Assembly: GCA_944323285.1 (NCBI GenBank)
Contig: CALURV010000028.1
Span: 62,001 to 126,000, forward strand
Source: Candidatus Gastranaerophilales bacterium
Lineage (GTDB): Bacteria; Cyanobacteriota; Vampirovibrionia; Gastranaerophilales; Gastranaerophilaceae
Direction: 5' to 3'
DNA: 64,000 nt
Positions 1 to 8,983 of the stretch are shown one piece after another; position 1 is the first letter of the stretch; every line of letters begins with the position of its first letter. Position numbers and translations under genes: made by a program. The notes beneath the pieces were generated by a model. That model searched no databases and had not been told where the DNA came from. It saw only the letters and a list, made by a program, of their open reading frames with translations.

Positions 1-2
1 AA

Positions 3-614
3 ATTACAATAAGAACTAAACAACCTGGTTTTTTATGTTCAAAAAGAGCTTGGTACAGAGGTAATTTTGTAATTAATAATTGGGGAAATTCCCTTACTCT
101 TATTAATGATGTTCAATTAGAAGAATATCTAAAAGGTGTTGTACCTTCAGAAATGCCATCGAAATGGAACCCAGAGGCTTTAAAAGCTCAAGCCATTGCT
201 GCAAGAAGTTATGCAGTCGCAACAAAAACCGCAGGGAAACATGCATCTAAAGGATATGATCTTGTTGATACTACTGCAGATCAGGCTTATGGCGGAGCAA
301 GTGCAGAGAAATATTCAACTTCTAAAGCTGTAGATGATACAAAAGGTATTGTTTTAGTACAAAACAGTAAAGTTATTCCAACATATTATCACGCAAGTTC
401 AGGCGGTCAGACTAAAGTATGGAGTTCAGGTAGTTCTTTTCTTCAATCTGTTCCTTCTTTCGATGAAGGAACCAAGAAAAACGGCCACGGTGTAGGTATG
501 AGCCAACACGGTGCAAACAACCTTGCTGCGCAAGGCTATAATGCTTATCAAATTCTAAATTACTTCTATAAAGATTTTAAATTCGCAAAATTAAGCGAAA
601 ATTGGGATCTATAA
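3..614 (+). CDS. SpoIID/LytB-domain protein, 5' end cut by window
   Basis: The reading frame is open from base 3, so the N-terminus lies outside the window; the internal ATG at 153 is not the start. The visible part carries the SpoIID signature: LEEYLKGVVPSEMP, then the block KAQAIAARSYA, a HASSGGQT segment, and HGVGMSQHGANNLAAQGY followed by an ILNYFYKDF end. SpoIID-family proteins are peptidoglycan lytic transglycosylases or their regulators outside sporulation (LytB-like), acting at the cell wall. In typical members a stretch of several dozen residues separates the SGGQT block from the GHGVGMSQ block; here only about 30 residues do, so the domain is a compact version. No terminator is evident after the stop; the next gene is convergent. 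Confidence 0.85.
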   Translation: MTIRTKQPGFLCSKRAWYRGNFVINNWGNSLTLINDVQLEEYLKGVVPSEMPSKWNPEALKAQAIAARSYAVATKTAGKHASKGYDLVDTTADQAYGGASAEKYSTSKAVDDTKGIVLVQNSKVIPTYYHASSGGQTKVWSSGSSFLQSVPSFDEGTKKNGHGVGMSQHGANNLAAQGYNAYQILNYFYKDFKFAKLSENWDL

Positions 615-654
615 TGTTTATAGTGATTTTTTCCCAAGACTTACTACTATCTTA

Positions 655-984
655 TTATTTTTGTTTTCTTAATTCTTCAGGAATATATTTTGTCCAATCT
701 TTTTCTAACTTATCAATAAAATGATGCGCATCTAATACATCATCATAACTTATTGGTAAAGGACAATCTTGAATAGTAAGAGCATCATCTTCTTTCTTGA
801 CAGATATTGAACTTGTTCCTAATAATGCAAGTCCAAAACTCTTACCACACTCTGAACATATTATTTGTAATACCAATAAATCTTTTTCTTCTCGTTTTAT
901 AAATATAGATTTTTCATCAAAATCATGCCCGCATACACTGCAGCATAACCCTGAAAATAACTTTTCTAATTTTGTTTTATCCAT
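655..984 (-). CDS. Small zinc-ribbon-like protein, unknown function
   Basis: A 109-residue protein with two CxxC knuckles, C15-x2-C18 and C43-x2-C46, spaced as in a four-cysteine zinc ribbon. The rest is acidic and Lys-rich with no membrane segment, so it is probably cytoplasmic. The start is supported by a GAGGA Shine-Dalgarno sequence just upstream. It is convergent with the SpoIID gene and stands alone. I do not recognise the family, and a function cannot be assigned from the sequence. Zinc binding is inferred from cysteine spacing only. Confidence 0.65.
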   Translation of the reverse strand: MDKTKLEKLFSGLCCSVCGHDFDEKSIFIKREEKDLLVLQIICSECGKSFGLALLGTSSISVKKEDDALTIQDCPLPISYDDVLDAHHFIDKLEKDWTKYIPEELRKQK

Positions 985-1071
985 ATTTCCTCTATTATAT
1001 CTTAATGTTTAAAAAATAGTATATTTGGGTACTGTACTTGTGTGTAGTTATTAAAAAAAGGAATCTGTGTT

Positions 1072-1167
1072 ATGGACGGTCTCTATTTACTTTTGTTCGG
1101 TGCTCTAATGTATTTTCTATTGATTGCTCTTCCATCTATTCTTGAAAGACACGGAAATGTTCATTAG
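1072..1167 (+). CDS. 31-residue single-span membrane microprotein
   Basis: A short reading frame starting at ATG 1072 with an AAAAAGGA ribosome-binding site about 10 bases upstream. The product is 31 residues: a short acidic N-terminus (MDG), one hydrophobic span of roughly 18 residues (YLLLFGALMYFLLIAL), and a charged tail ERHGNVH. It is followed 21 bases later by a good intrinsic terminator, so it looks like an independent transcription unit between two minus-strand genes. Its shape is like small subunits of membrane complexes (for example CydX-type or photosystem/cytochrome small subunits), but I see no specific family signature. Coding status is inferred from RBS plus span plus terminator. 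Confidence 0.55.
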   Translation: MDGLYLLLFGALMYFLLIALPSILERHGNVH

Positions 1168-1188
1168 TTAAAACCAATTTTTTAAACA

Positions 1189-1222
1189 GAACACGGCTTA
1201 CTTAAGTCGTGTTCTTGTTTTA
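1189..1222 (+). terminator. Intrinsic terminator after the 31-residue ORF
   Basis: The stem GAACACG (1189-1195) pairs with CGTGTTC (1208-1214), with an inner CTTA/TAAG pairing, followed by a TTGTTTT tract. It closes the microprotein transcript. Confidence 0.75.
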
Positions 1223-1286
1223 TCAACCTCCAAAAATCCTTACTACCTTATCTATTTAGACCACTTTTCTAAAAAAATGTTCCAAC

Positions 1287-2726
1287 TTATTTTTCTTCCC
1301 ACACACTACCATCTTTTGTATCTTTTAATATAATAGATATTTTATCAAGCAATGTTCTTATTTTGTCAGCTAAATTCCAATTTTTTTCTTTTCTTGCCAT
1401 ATTTCTATATTCTATAATTTTTTCCATAAGTAAAAAAGCACTTAATGATTTATCTTCTTCCGTAAGAAAATCCATTTCTTTAAGAATTTGATTCAAACGT
1501 TTTTGAAGTTCTTCTTCTGTAAGTTTCTCTTTTTCAATTTTAAAGCCCAACACTTGTGTTAACTTCATTATTACAGCAACACATCTTTTTGCTTCTTTTT
1601 TATCACTTTCATTTTTTGCTTTATTAGCTTTTGTTACCGTATCAAAAATCACAGCAAGTGCTTTTGATGTATTAAAATCATTATTCATTGCTTCTTTAAA
1701 TTGATTTATTTCCTCTGATGTTGATATATCAGAAATTTCTTCTTCTCCTATATATTTTAATAATTCATTTACAGAATTTTGAATTCTTTTCCATCCTGAT
1801 CTTGCACCTTCAAGTGCAATATCTGAAAATTCAACAGGCATTCTATAATGATTTGTAAGAATAAATAGTCTAATCGTATTTGCATCATAATTAGAAAGCA
1901 AATCACCTATAGTAACAAAATTCTTTAATGATTTAGACATCTTTTCTTTATTTATAGTTACAAATCCATTATGAAGCCAATAATTAACAAATTTACAACT
2001 ATTTGCACATTCACTTTGGGCTATTTCATTTTCGTGATGAGGAAATATTAAATCGGCACCACCTGCGTGTATATCAATTGTTTTTCCCAGGTGTTTTCTT
2101 GACATAGCACTGCATTCAATATGCCAACCCGGTCTTCCCTTTCCCCAAGGACTTGGATAACCAAATTCTTCATCTTTTTTCCACAATGCAAAATCCAGTA
2201 AGTCCTCTTTTATTGATGATGCTTCTACTCTTGCACCTGCAACCAAATCTTCAATCGGCTGTTTACTTAATTTTCCATAATCTTTGAATTTTTTTACTCT
2301 AAAATATACATCTCCATCTTTTTCATATGCATATTCATTTTTTATTAAATCTTTTATTATTGATATCATTTCACCTATTGTTTTTGTTGCAAAAGGTTCA
2401 ATATCTGGTTTTAAAACATTTAATTTATTCATAGAATCAGCAAATATTTCATAGTATCTTTTTGATATGACTTCTGCTGTTGTATTTTCTTCTTTTGCTT
2501 TCTTCAATATTTTGTCATCTACATCTGTTATATTACGGCAATATTTAACATCATACCCGAGAAATTTTAAGTATCTGTATACCATATCCCAAGTTATATA
2601 ACATCTTGCATGACCCAAGTGAGGATAATCATAAACAGTAGGACCACAAACATACATTTTTACTTTATTTTCTTCTATTGGAATAAACTCTTCAATTGAA
2701 TTTGTATATGTATTATGTATTTTCAT
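1287..2726 (-). CDS. cysS: Cysteinyl-tRNA synthetase
   Basis: Class I aminoacyl-tRNA synthetase that charges tRNA-Cys in the cytoplasm. At 479 residues it has the usual length. The HIGH-type motif HLGH is at residues 36-39, the KMSKS loop is complete at about residues 264-268, and the zinc ligands of the family are visible: C27 in YVCGPTVYD, the Cys of WHIECSAM, and the His-rich HHENEIAQSE segment. The AQSECAN block and the C-terminal helical anticodon-binding part are intact. The ATG has an AAGGA ribosome-binding site 8 bases upstream, which lies inside one arm of a 17-bp inverted repeat (separate entry). It is a single gene with no operon partner. Confidence 0.97.
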   Translation of the reverse strand: MKIHNTYTNSIEEFIPIEENKVKMYVCGPTVYDYPHLGHARCYITWDMVYRYLKFLGYDVKYCRNITDVDDKILKKAKEENTTAEVISKRYYEIFADSMNKLNVLKPDIEPFATKTIGEMISIIKDLIKNEYAYEKDGDVYFRVKKFKDYGKLSKQPIEDLVAGARVEASSIKEDLLDFALWKKDEEFGYPSPWGKGRPGWHIECSAMSRKHLGKTIDIHAGGADLIFPHHENEIAQSECANSCKFVNYWLHNGFVTINKEKMSKSLKNFVTIGDLLSNYDANTIRLFILTNHYRMPVEFSDIALEGARSGWKRIQNSVNELLKYIGEEEISDISTSEEINQFKEAMNNDFNTSKALAVIFDTVTKANKAKNESDKKEAKRCVAVIMKLTQVLGFKIEKEKLTEEELQKRLNQILKEMDFLTEEDKSLSAFLLMEKIIEYRNMARKEKNWNLADKIRTLLDKISIILKDTKDGSVWEEK

Positions 2727-2730
2727 ATTA

Positions 2731-2800
2731 AAAATCCTTTTTTATAATCTTACTATAAAACAATTGTATTAAAAATAACAGATTTATAAAAAAGGATTTT
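2731..2800 (-). promoter_or_regulatory. 17-bp inverted repeat covering the cysS ribosome-binding site
   Basis: Bases 2731-2747 and 2784-2800 are perfect reverse complements (17 bp, extendable by 3 bp past a one-base bulge), with a 36-base spacer. On the cysS transcript the 3' arm contains the AAGGA ribosome-binding site. If transcription starts upstream of 2800, the hairpin would hide the site. If the promoter lies in the spacer (a TATAGT-like box is there), only one arm would be transcribed and the repeat could be a DNA-level operator instead. Confidence 0.5.
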
Positions 2801-2821
2801 ATTTAATTTATAATATTTTAA

Positions 2822-2940
2822 TTTAATCTAGTATCGCACTTTGTTACCGAGTCATCCTCGTTAACAAAGTACTCACCTTTTAAAAACGCCACTCAAAAAA
2901 ATTCACTCACACTTTCAGCTTATCGTGAATTTTTTCTCGG
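2822..2940 (+). repeat. Two-hairpin dispersed repeat, copy A
   Basis: Member of a family with copies or remnants at 27067, 29918, 59623, 62341, 25401, 27934 and (inverted) 36614. It starts TTTAATCTAGTATCG. Hairpin 1 pairs ACTTTGTTA (2838-2846) with TAACAAAGT (2862-2870), with an inner CGAG/CTCG stem. Hairpin 2 pairs AAAAAATTCAC (2896-2906) with GTGAATTTTTT (2925-2935). Just beyond it, an 18-base segment (2930-2947) is repeated at 2962-2979 with one mismatch. The copy sits downstream of the large minus-strand gene, where hairpin 2 could act as a terminator. Confidence 0.8.
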
Positions 2941-2980
2941 ACATTTTTTCTGATATCGAGGTTTTTTCTCCGACATTTTA

Positions 2981-5900
2981 TTATGTAACTTTATAAAGAA
3001 CCAATGTATTAAAATCTTCAGGTTTTATTGTAATTGGAAGTTCTCTACCTTGTGAGTCTTCTCTTCTCAAATAATAGTAATCTTTTCCATCTCTTTTCAT
3101 TTTTGCAATTTTGTATATGGAATTATCTGAACTTCTTTCATTTTTAAATTTAGAACCAAGTTTCATTCCATGTTTTAGTCCTTGTTTTGCATTTGCATTT
3201 TCTGCAGATAAAATAATTCTGTTATTTAAACTGCCTTCATTTATAGATGTTTTTGTTTCAGTTCTTTTCATTGGAGAAGTAAAAGGAGTATCAGTTCCTT
3301 CCATATCATGAAGTAAAAGAACTACAGAACCTTCATTATTGTACCTTATAACAGATTGTAATCTTTCACTTGTTTTTATTTGAATTTTTCCATCTTTATC
3401 TTTTTCATATATTGAAACAGGTAAAGTAACGGTTGCACCGTCATTTAATGCACTCAATTCTTTTTTAGATCTTAAACCGGCTATAGAGTTTATATTATCA
3501 TAGAATTTTTTAACAAATTTATACCTGTTATTTTCATCATCATTTAACCATTCCCAATGTATTATATTTCTATTTTGCTGATGATAATTTTTAGCTTTCG
3601 TTTCATAACCAGAAGCTGCAACTCTATCACCTGCAAAATCAGTTGGACTACCTGGGAGTGTTATTAATAATTTATATATAGAATAATATCTGTCATATGC
3701 CGGAGTTAATATTGACTCTAATACTTTTGCCTCTATTTCTTCTCTATTTGGAATTTCTTCTCCATTATATTCAACTTGATCTAATACACTTTTTATAGCT
3801 ACTTCAAAAGGTCTTGTACCAAATGCTGTTGCATCAAAGTATTTTCCTTTAAATTCACCCGATACAAGTTCACTTACAGCTTTTTCAATTTGTTTTTTAC
3901 TATTGTCTTCTTTTACAACTTCTGAAAATGCAGTATTTAATCTTGTTCCCATTGCAACTGCCATTGAATTTACTTTATCGAAGTTTATTGATTTTATATC
4001 TTTCATTAAACATTTAGCTGCAGCTGTTTTATGCTCTTCACTTGAAAAATCAGAATTAAACAAACCCATATCTAAAGCTAAACAATGAATAACACGCGGT
4101 TTATCATGATTGCCAACAAACGTATATGAATTAACAACACCATCTTCAGGACTTTGGAATAAAAATCCAGGGTTTGTTCCTGACCAACCCGTATCCATTT
4201 TTTCTCTTAGCTCAAAATTCTTTCCTTGCATTGCTCTCCAGCTCGGAGCCCCATTTTCAAAACTATAATTTGAAAATAAATCAGTTAATAATGAAAAGAA
4301 ATAATTATAATTTGCAACTGCTGTTATACCTGTAGCTTCTATGAATTTTCTTTCCGCATCAGCATCACTGGTAAAAATTGTTTTATTTTCATCTTTAAAT
4401 AAATCATATAAATCTGTTATTTCCGCTGTTGTATATGCGTGCGGATTTATTTCAAGAACAGCTTCATTATAATTTTTCCAGAAATCTACTACATTATTCC
4501 AAGCTTGAGTCATACCGTCAACATCTGCTCTTACAGAATCTATGGATGCTATATCTTTTGCAGCATCTATTCTCCAGCCTTGACCTGCCTCTGTTCTATC
4601 TATTATCATTTCTGCTATTTTATAATCGTTTATATTTCTTTCTGAAAATCTTTTACTAATTTTATCTCTTAACAAGTTTTTATCAGCTTCAGATATATTA
4701 TTCATTCCTTTTCTTAATAAATTTACTACTGCTTCTGATTCTTCTTCTAAAGATTGGCCTGAATATGAAAGCCCAAGACTTTGTATTGTAATATCACTTT
4801 CATCAACCCCTGAAAAATCAAAATTTCCATTTACATCAATTTTTATATTGGCATTGGGATTTAATGCCTTAACAAACAAATATTTTGTCAAATCAGGTGC
4901 AATTTCAGCTATCACATATTTACCATAATTACTTACCATTCCATCTTCTTCGACTCCATTTATATTAGATATAATCGAACTAATAAATGGTACCACTTGT
5001 TCTTTATATATATTTTCTACTGTTTCATATACTTTTGAATATTGTTCAGGAAGATTAGGATTACCAGCTTTTGAAATATCATATCTTGATACTCCAACTT
5101 CTTTTTCTGTATTAGCCTTTTTTGCTATGTATGGTGATGTTATTACTCCAAGCAAATTTGTTGCAAAAGGAAGTGTTTCTAATGGAACGTCCATAGATTT
5201 TCTTAAAATATAATCAGAAACTTTATAATCATTTCCATAACCTTCCGGATTTATATTAGAACGCATATCTAAATCATCTAATCTTCTTAAATGATAATTT
5301 CCATTAATTACATTGTTTAATACATCCATATCAATTTTATCTAATACAGATTTAGGAAGTTCTCCTGCTTTCACTAATTTTTTAATTACGGAATAATATT
5401 CTTCTGCATTTTCTGCATAACCGCCAATTAAATTAGATACGTATGACAATAAAGTATCAGCTGTCAATTTAGTCCAATACTTACCTGAATTGATTGCATA
5501 ATCTCTAACAGCTAATGCCCCTCTATCAAAATCTTCTATTGCCTGAGCTCTTGACTCTGGATCTAACTTAGAAAATCTTGAATCATCTTTATCACTTCTA
5601 TAGAAATTTAATTTTGCAATATCAACATTTCCATCCCAAACTTCTAAGCCAGCTGCATTACTTTTATTAACTACATTAAAATTAGTAAAATCAGAAACTT
5701 TCTTCATTATTTCTACATCTGATAAATCTAATTTGCCCTCTTTTGCTACTATTGCTTTTACATTTCTTTTTAATTCTATAGGATTAACTTCTATTGGAAA
5801 TGGATAAACAGCATCATCATGTTTTGTAATATCATATATATTATCTGTATTTTTATTATCATATGTTGTTAATCTGCTTGGAGAATCGGATTTTTTCTGT

Positions 5901-6937
5901 TCTTCACTGGCAAGTCTTTCATCATAAAATTGTATATATGTCGGCTTGTATGCTTTATAATCAGCATTATCTTTTACCCTTCCATCTTGTGTAACAACAA
6001 TTGGAGCATTTATTATTTTCATTCTTGTATAATCACATTTATCAGGAATTATTCCTAAAGAAACTTTTTCATCTGCTCTGAACATATTCTTTGAAAAGGA
6101 ATCTTGTCCTTTTCTTAAAAATTCTGATAAATGTATACCGCCAAATCCTTCATTTACTAAAGCTGCATCAGCTATCCAGTTTATATCATGCTTAAACAAT
6201 TCCTGCTGCAATATTTTAAAATCTTCTTCACTTCCTAAATTAGGAGCAGGTTGATATGCATTTTCCGTCCAATACAAATGTGACGATATTGTATCTTTTG
6301 TATATGGAGTACCTACTATTCTTTTTACACCTTCTTTTTCAAGTTCAGGCAATCTTGCAATTATTCCATAAAAATTACCGCCAAGTTTATTAGCATGATT
6401 CCTTACTGATGTTAATGCCTTTGCTCTTAACCCTTCATTTAAGGTTGGTTTCCCATCTTGTTTTTCTATTCCCGGATAATATTCATCCGGCATTATTAAT
6501 TGCATTACTCCATTTTTGTTAATTATTGCCCTGTTATTCAGTACTACATTATATTTATTATCTTTATTTTTAGTATCAAATATTCCAATCACTGTTCCAT
6601 TATCAAATGCATATGTTGCTTCTTTTGTGTTCTTATCTATTAACTTAAATCTATATGCAAAACCTAAATTTGAATCAATTTCAGGAAAATCTGACATATC
6701 TACACTTGTTGAAAATCCTTCCATAGGAACAATTGCATCTGGATTTAATTGATCTAATACATTCATATTACCTTTGGAATCGCGAATTATATTATATAGC
6801 TCTACATTACATTCATATTTATCAGGATCATACAAATAATAAAATTGTTGGGTTTCATAGCCTGTTTTATCTATTTTCTTAGCGTGTCCTGAAAATGATA
6901 AATTCTTCATACTAACTATATTTTTTTGAATATTCAC
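2981..6937 (-). CDS. Very large GH13 (alpha-amylase family)-like protein
   Basis: A 1318-residue protein with the conserved blocks of glycoside hydrolase family 13: region I-like WIADAALVNEGFGG (about residue 256), region II GWRIDAAKD with the nucleophile Asp (about 791), a region III candidate TTAEITDL with the acid/base Glu (about 838), and region IV FVGNHDKPRV (about 942). The later block LPGSPTDFAGD also matches the family. A C-terminal beta-rich part follows. Family members hydrolyse or transfer alpha-glucans. Regions I and II are about 535 residues apart, far more than usual, so a large insertion interrupts the barrel. There is no signal peptide; residues 13-17 read LSFSG, a tag-like motif shared with two other proteins here. 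Substrate and cellular site are unknown. Confidence 0.75.
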   Translation of the reverse strand: MNIQKNIVSMKNLSFSGHAKKIDKTGYETQQFYYLYDPDKYECNVELYNIIRDSKGNMNVLDQLNPDAIVPMEGFSTSVDMSDFPEIDSNLGFAYRFKLIDKNTKEATYAFDNGTVIGIFDTKNKDNKYNVVLNNRAIINKNGVMQLIMPDEYYPGIEKQDGKPTLNEGLRAKALTSVRNHANKLGGNFYGIIARLPELEKEGVKRIVGTPYTKDTISSHLYWTENAYQPAPNLGSEEDFKILQQELFKHDINWIADAALVNEGFGGIHLSEFLRKGQDSFSKNMFRADEKVSLGIIPDKCDYTRMKIINAPIVVTQDGRVKDNADYKAYKPTYIQFYDERLASEEQKKSDSPSRLTTYDNKNTDNIYDITKHDDAVYPFPIEVNPIELKRNVKAIVAKEGKLDLSDVEIMKKVSDFTNFNVVNKSNAAGLEVWDGNVDIAKLNFYRSDKDDSRFSKLDPESRAQAIEDFDRGALAVRDYAINSGKYWTKLTADTLLSYVSNLIGGYAENAEEYYSVIKKLVKAGELPKSVLDKIDMDVLNNVINGNYHLRRLDDLDMRSNINPEGYGNDYKVSDYILRKSMDVPLETLPFATNLLGVITSPYIAKKANTEKEVGVSRYDISKAGNPNLPEQYSKVYETVENIYKEQVVPFISSIISNINGVEEDGMVSNYGKYVIAEIAPDLTKYLFVKALNPNANIKIDVNGNFDFSGVDESDITIQSLGLSYSGQSLEEESEAVVNLLRKGMNNISEADKNLLRDKISKRFSERNINDYKIAEMIIDRTEAGQGWRIDAAKDIASIDSVRADVDGMTQAWNNVVDFWKNYNEAVLEINPHAYTTAEITDLYDLFKDENKTIFTSDADAERKFIEATGITAVANYNYFFSLLTDLFSNYSFENGAPSWRAMQGKNFELREKMDTGWSGTNPGFLFQSPEDGVVNSYTFVGNHDKPRVIHCLALDMGLFNSDFSSEEHKTAAAKCLMKDIKSINFDKVNSMAVAMGTRLNTAFSEVVKEDNSKKQIEKAVSELVSGEFKGKYFDATAFGTRPFEVAIKSVLDQVEYNGEEIPNREEIEAKVLESILTPAYDRYYSIYKLLITLPGSPTDFAGDRVAASGYETKAKNYHQQNRNIIHWEWLNDDENNRYKFVKKFYDNINSIAGLRSKKELSALNDGATVTLPVSIYEKDKDGKIQIKTSERLQSVIRYNNEGSVVLLLHDMEGTDTPFTSPMKRTETKTSINEGSLNNRIILSAENANAKQGLKHGMKLGSKFKNERSSDNSIYKIAKMKRDGKDYYYLRREDSQGRELPITIKPEDFNTLVLYKVT

Positions 6938-7131
6938 AATTTACTCCTTTTTGCATGCAGAAATTTATACTAATTTAATTCCTCTGAAACTATTTTCTTG
7001 CTTCTTTTATATTCTTATTTAACAAATGTTTACATTATCTTTTTGTAAAAAATTGTAAAAATTTTTTTTTATAATATTTTTTTTAGTCAATTATTTATAT
7101 ATTTATACATTAAAAATACATTGGTGTGAAT

Positions 7132-7428
7132 ATGACTAATATAACAAATCTTCAACTAAACAATAACAACAATGTAATTTCTGCAAAAAAAATTTCCAAT
7201 AATGATTCAGAGCAAAAAAGAAATATTGGAGTTCTTGAAGCACCTGATTACATTCCTAAATACTCTATCCATAAAACTCTTCAGGAAAAAGATGAATTTA
7301 GAAAAAGTTTATTATATCAAAATTATTCTAATACTCAGAAATCAAAAAAAAGAAAAAGCCTTTTGATTAAATTAGGTATCATTGCTTCTGCCATTGCTGG
7401 CTATTTTATTTTAAAACGAAAGGTTTAA
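7132..7428 (+). CDS. Small tail-anchored membrane protein, unknown function
   Basis: A roughly 98-residue protein. The N-terminus is Asn-rich and probably disordered, the middle is charged, and the C-terminus is a single hydrophobic helix (LLIKLGIIASAIAGYFIL) flanked by Lys/Arg, followed by KRKV. This is the layout of a tail-anchored or C-terminally anchored protein with a cytoplasmic bulk. I chose ATG 7132 because GGTG lies 5 bases upstream; a GTG at 7126 is an alternative start. It precedes the PHP-like gene on the same strand and could be co-transcribed with it. No family recognised. Confidence 0.6.
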   Translation: MTNITNLQLNNNNNVISAKKISNNDSEQKRNIGVLEAPDYIPKYSIHKTLQEKDEFRKSLLYQNYSNTQKSKKRKSLLIKLGIIASAIAGYFILKRKV

Positions 7429-7432
7429 CTTT

Positions 7433-7466
7433 TTTACACAGAAATTCCCTTTACACAGAAATTCCC
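7433..7466. repeat. 17-bp perfect tandem duplication
   Basis: TTTACACAGAAATTCCC occurs twice back to back (7433-7449 and 7450-7466) in the gap between the tail-anchored gene and the PHP-like gene. It is probably a recent slippage duplication; no function is evident. Confidence 0.85.
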
Positions 7467-7498
7467 AATAATAAAAATTAAATTAAAATGGAGAAAAA

Positions 7499-8956
7499 AT
7501 GAAAATAGAATTTTCTCAAAATCAAATAAATAATTTTTCATCCCTAAACAAAAATACTAATCAAATTTATAATTCGAAATTGATTAATGATAGCTTTAGA
7601 AAAAGCCATTCAACACAAAAAAATCCAATCTCTTTTGGTAAAAGTTTTTTTGACAAATTACTTGAAAGAATTGACCGAAAAAGTTGTCCTAATCTTGATG
7701 ATATAATTTCAAATGAAGAACAACCATCTCAATTTGCACAAGAAATTTCATCAGGTATTAAAACATTTTTAGAAAAAGATATTCCGGCCAGAAACTTAAA
7801 AAGCATAATGACACCTGAAGAATTTAGAGAACTATTACCTTCTTTAACTCAAGAAAATTTTACATCTTCAAGGAAGAATAGAGAATCAGGTATATACTGC
7901 ATAGATTTAGATTATCAAAGTAATTTTTCTAAAGGCAATGAAAATATTTTTGATATTTTAGATAATGTAGCTAAATATGCTGATGATTATTTTGCAAGAA
8001 CAGGTAAACCCTTTATTTTTGCATTGACAGATCGTGATACACTTGATGGGGTTAAACACGCAATTAGAATTATTGGTGAAAATCCTAAAAAATTTGAACA
8101 TTTAAAGTTTTTACCTGCTATTAAATTAACTTATGCTCATGAAGCTCCAAATTCTCAACTTAAATATGAGAACAGTGATATGTTAATTTATGGTATTAAT
8201 CCCTTTTCTATTAACATCTCCAATTTCGTAGAAGCCACCATTGCAAAAAGAAAAAGAATGGTTGTAAATTTTATAAAACAAGTTAACCATTTATATCCTG
8301 AATTTGCATACAGCGTTATAGAATTTGCAGAACAAAACAGACTAAAATATAAAAAAGATTTTACAGTATCTAATTTGTATTGGAGAGCCAGAGAATATGC
8401 AGAAACAAAAGGTGATACTGCTATTAAAAGTATAGAGCTTGTTCCCAAAGAAGTTATTAATGAAGCTGAAGACATTATTAACCAACTGGATCAGATATTT
8501 GTTGGTTCTAACCAAGGAAGTTATTCAGCTTCCGGGTCTCAAATAATTACAAATTCTGAAGTAAATAAAAGTATCAAAGGTGTATTTGAAGAATATTCTA
8601 CACACCTTGATGAGTCTCAAGGCAAAGTTGTTTCTTCAGCAGAAAATTTATATGACGATATGATTAATTGCCTAGCTTTAGAAACTTATGCTCCTGTTAT
8701 AGCATTATCAGCACCTTTTTATCTTACTCATTACTATGAAGGAAGAAACTGTTCAGAATTTCCTAAAGTAGTAGAATTTATTAATGATTTGCAAGAACGT
8801 TCTGGTGGTTTACTTATGGCGTTTGAATCCGTTGTTCCAAGCTATGATTTAGATTCTGCTTTAACACCTGATATTATTAAAAATTTCAATAATTATATTA
8901 GAGAACATACAGACTTATATGAAGTTGGCGGAAGCTTTGCAAAACGTTATTTTTAA
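7499..8956 (+). CDS. PHP-domain-like protein with degenerate metal site
   Basis: A 485-residue protein. The segment from about residue 130 to 260 follows the order of PHP-family phosphoesterases: YCIDLDYQSNFSKGNENIFD aligns with the usual DxHxHS..SDG..t..e opening, FALTDRDTLDG (about 175-185) with the ITDHDT motif, and FLPAIKLTY with the 'f.pGiE' block. The histidines that bind metal are replaced: no HxH in the first motif, and R179 in place of the His of TDHD. The protein therefore probably lacks catalysis and may serve as a binding or structural module. Residues 42-47 read NPISFG, a tag-like motif shared with other proteins here. The C-terminal 200 residues have no recognised domain. PHP homology is my pattern reading and needs a profile search. 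Confidence 0.55.
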   Translation: MKIEFSQNQINNFSSLNKNTNQIYNSKLINDSFRKSHSTQKNPISFGKSFFDKLLERIDRKSCPNLDDIISNEEQPSQFAQEISSGIKTFLEKDIPARNLKSIMTPEEFRELLPSLTQENFTSSRKNRESGIYCIDLDYQSNFSKGNENIFDILDNVAKYADDYFARTGKPFIFALTDRDTLDGVKHAIRIIGENPKKFEHLKFLPAIKLTYAHEAPNSQLKYENSDMLIYGINPFSINISNFVEATIAKRKRMVVNFIKQVNHLYPEFAYSVIEFAEQNRLKYKKDFTVSNLYWRAREYAETKGDTAIKSIELVPKEVINEAEDIINQLDQIFVGSNQGSYSASGSQIITNSEVNKSIKGVFEEYSTHLDESQGKVVSSAENLYDDMINCLALETYAPVIALSAPFYLTHYYEGRNCSEFPKVVEFINDLQERSGGLLMAFESVVPSYDLDSALTPDIIKNFNNYIREHTDLYEVGGSFAKRYF

Positions 8957-8983
8957 ACTTAGTAACAAATTAAATACTATATA

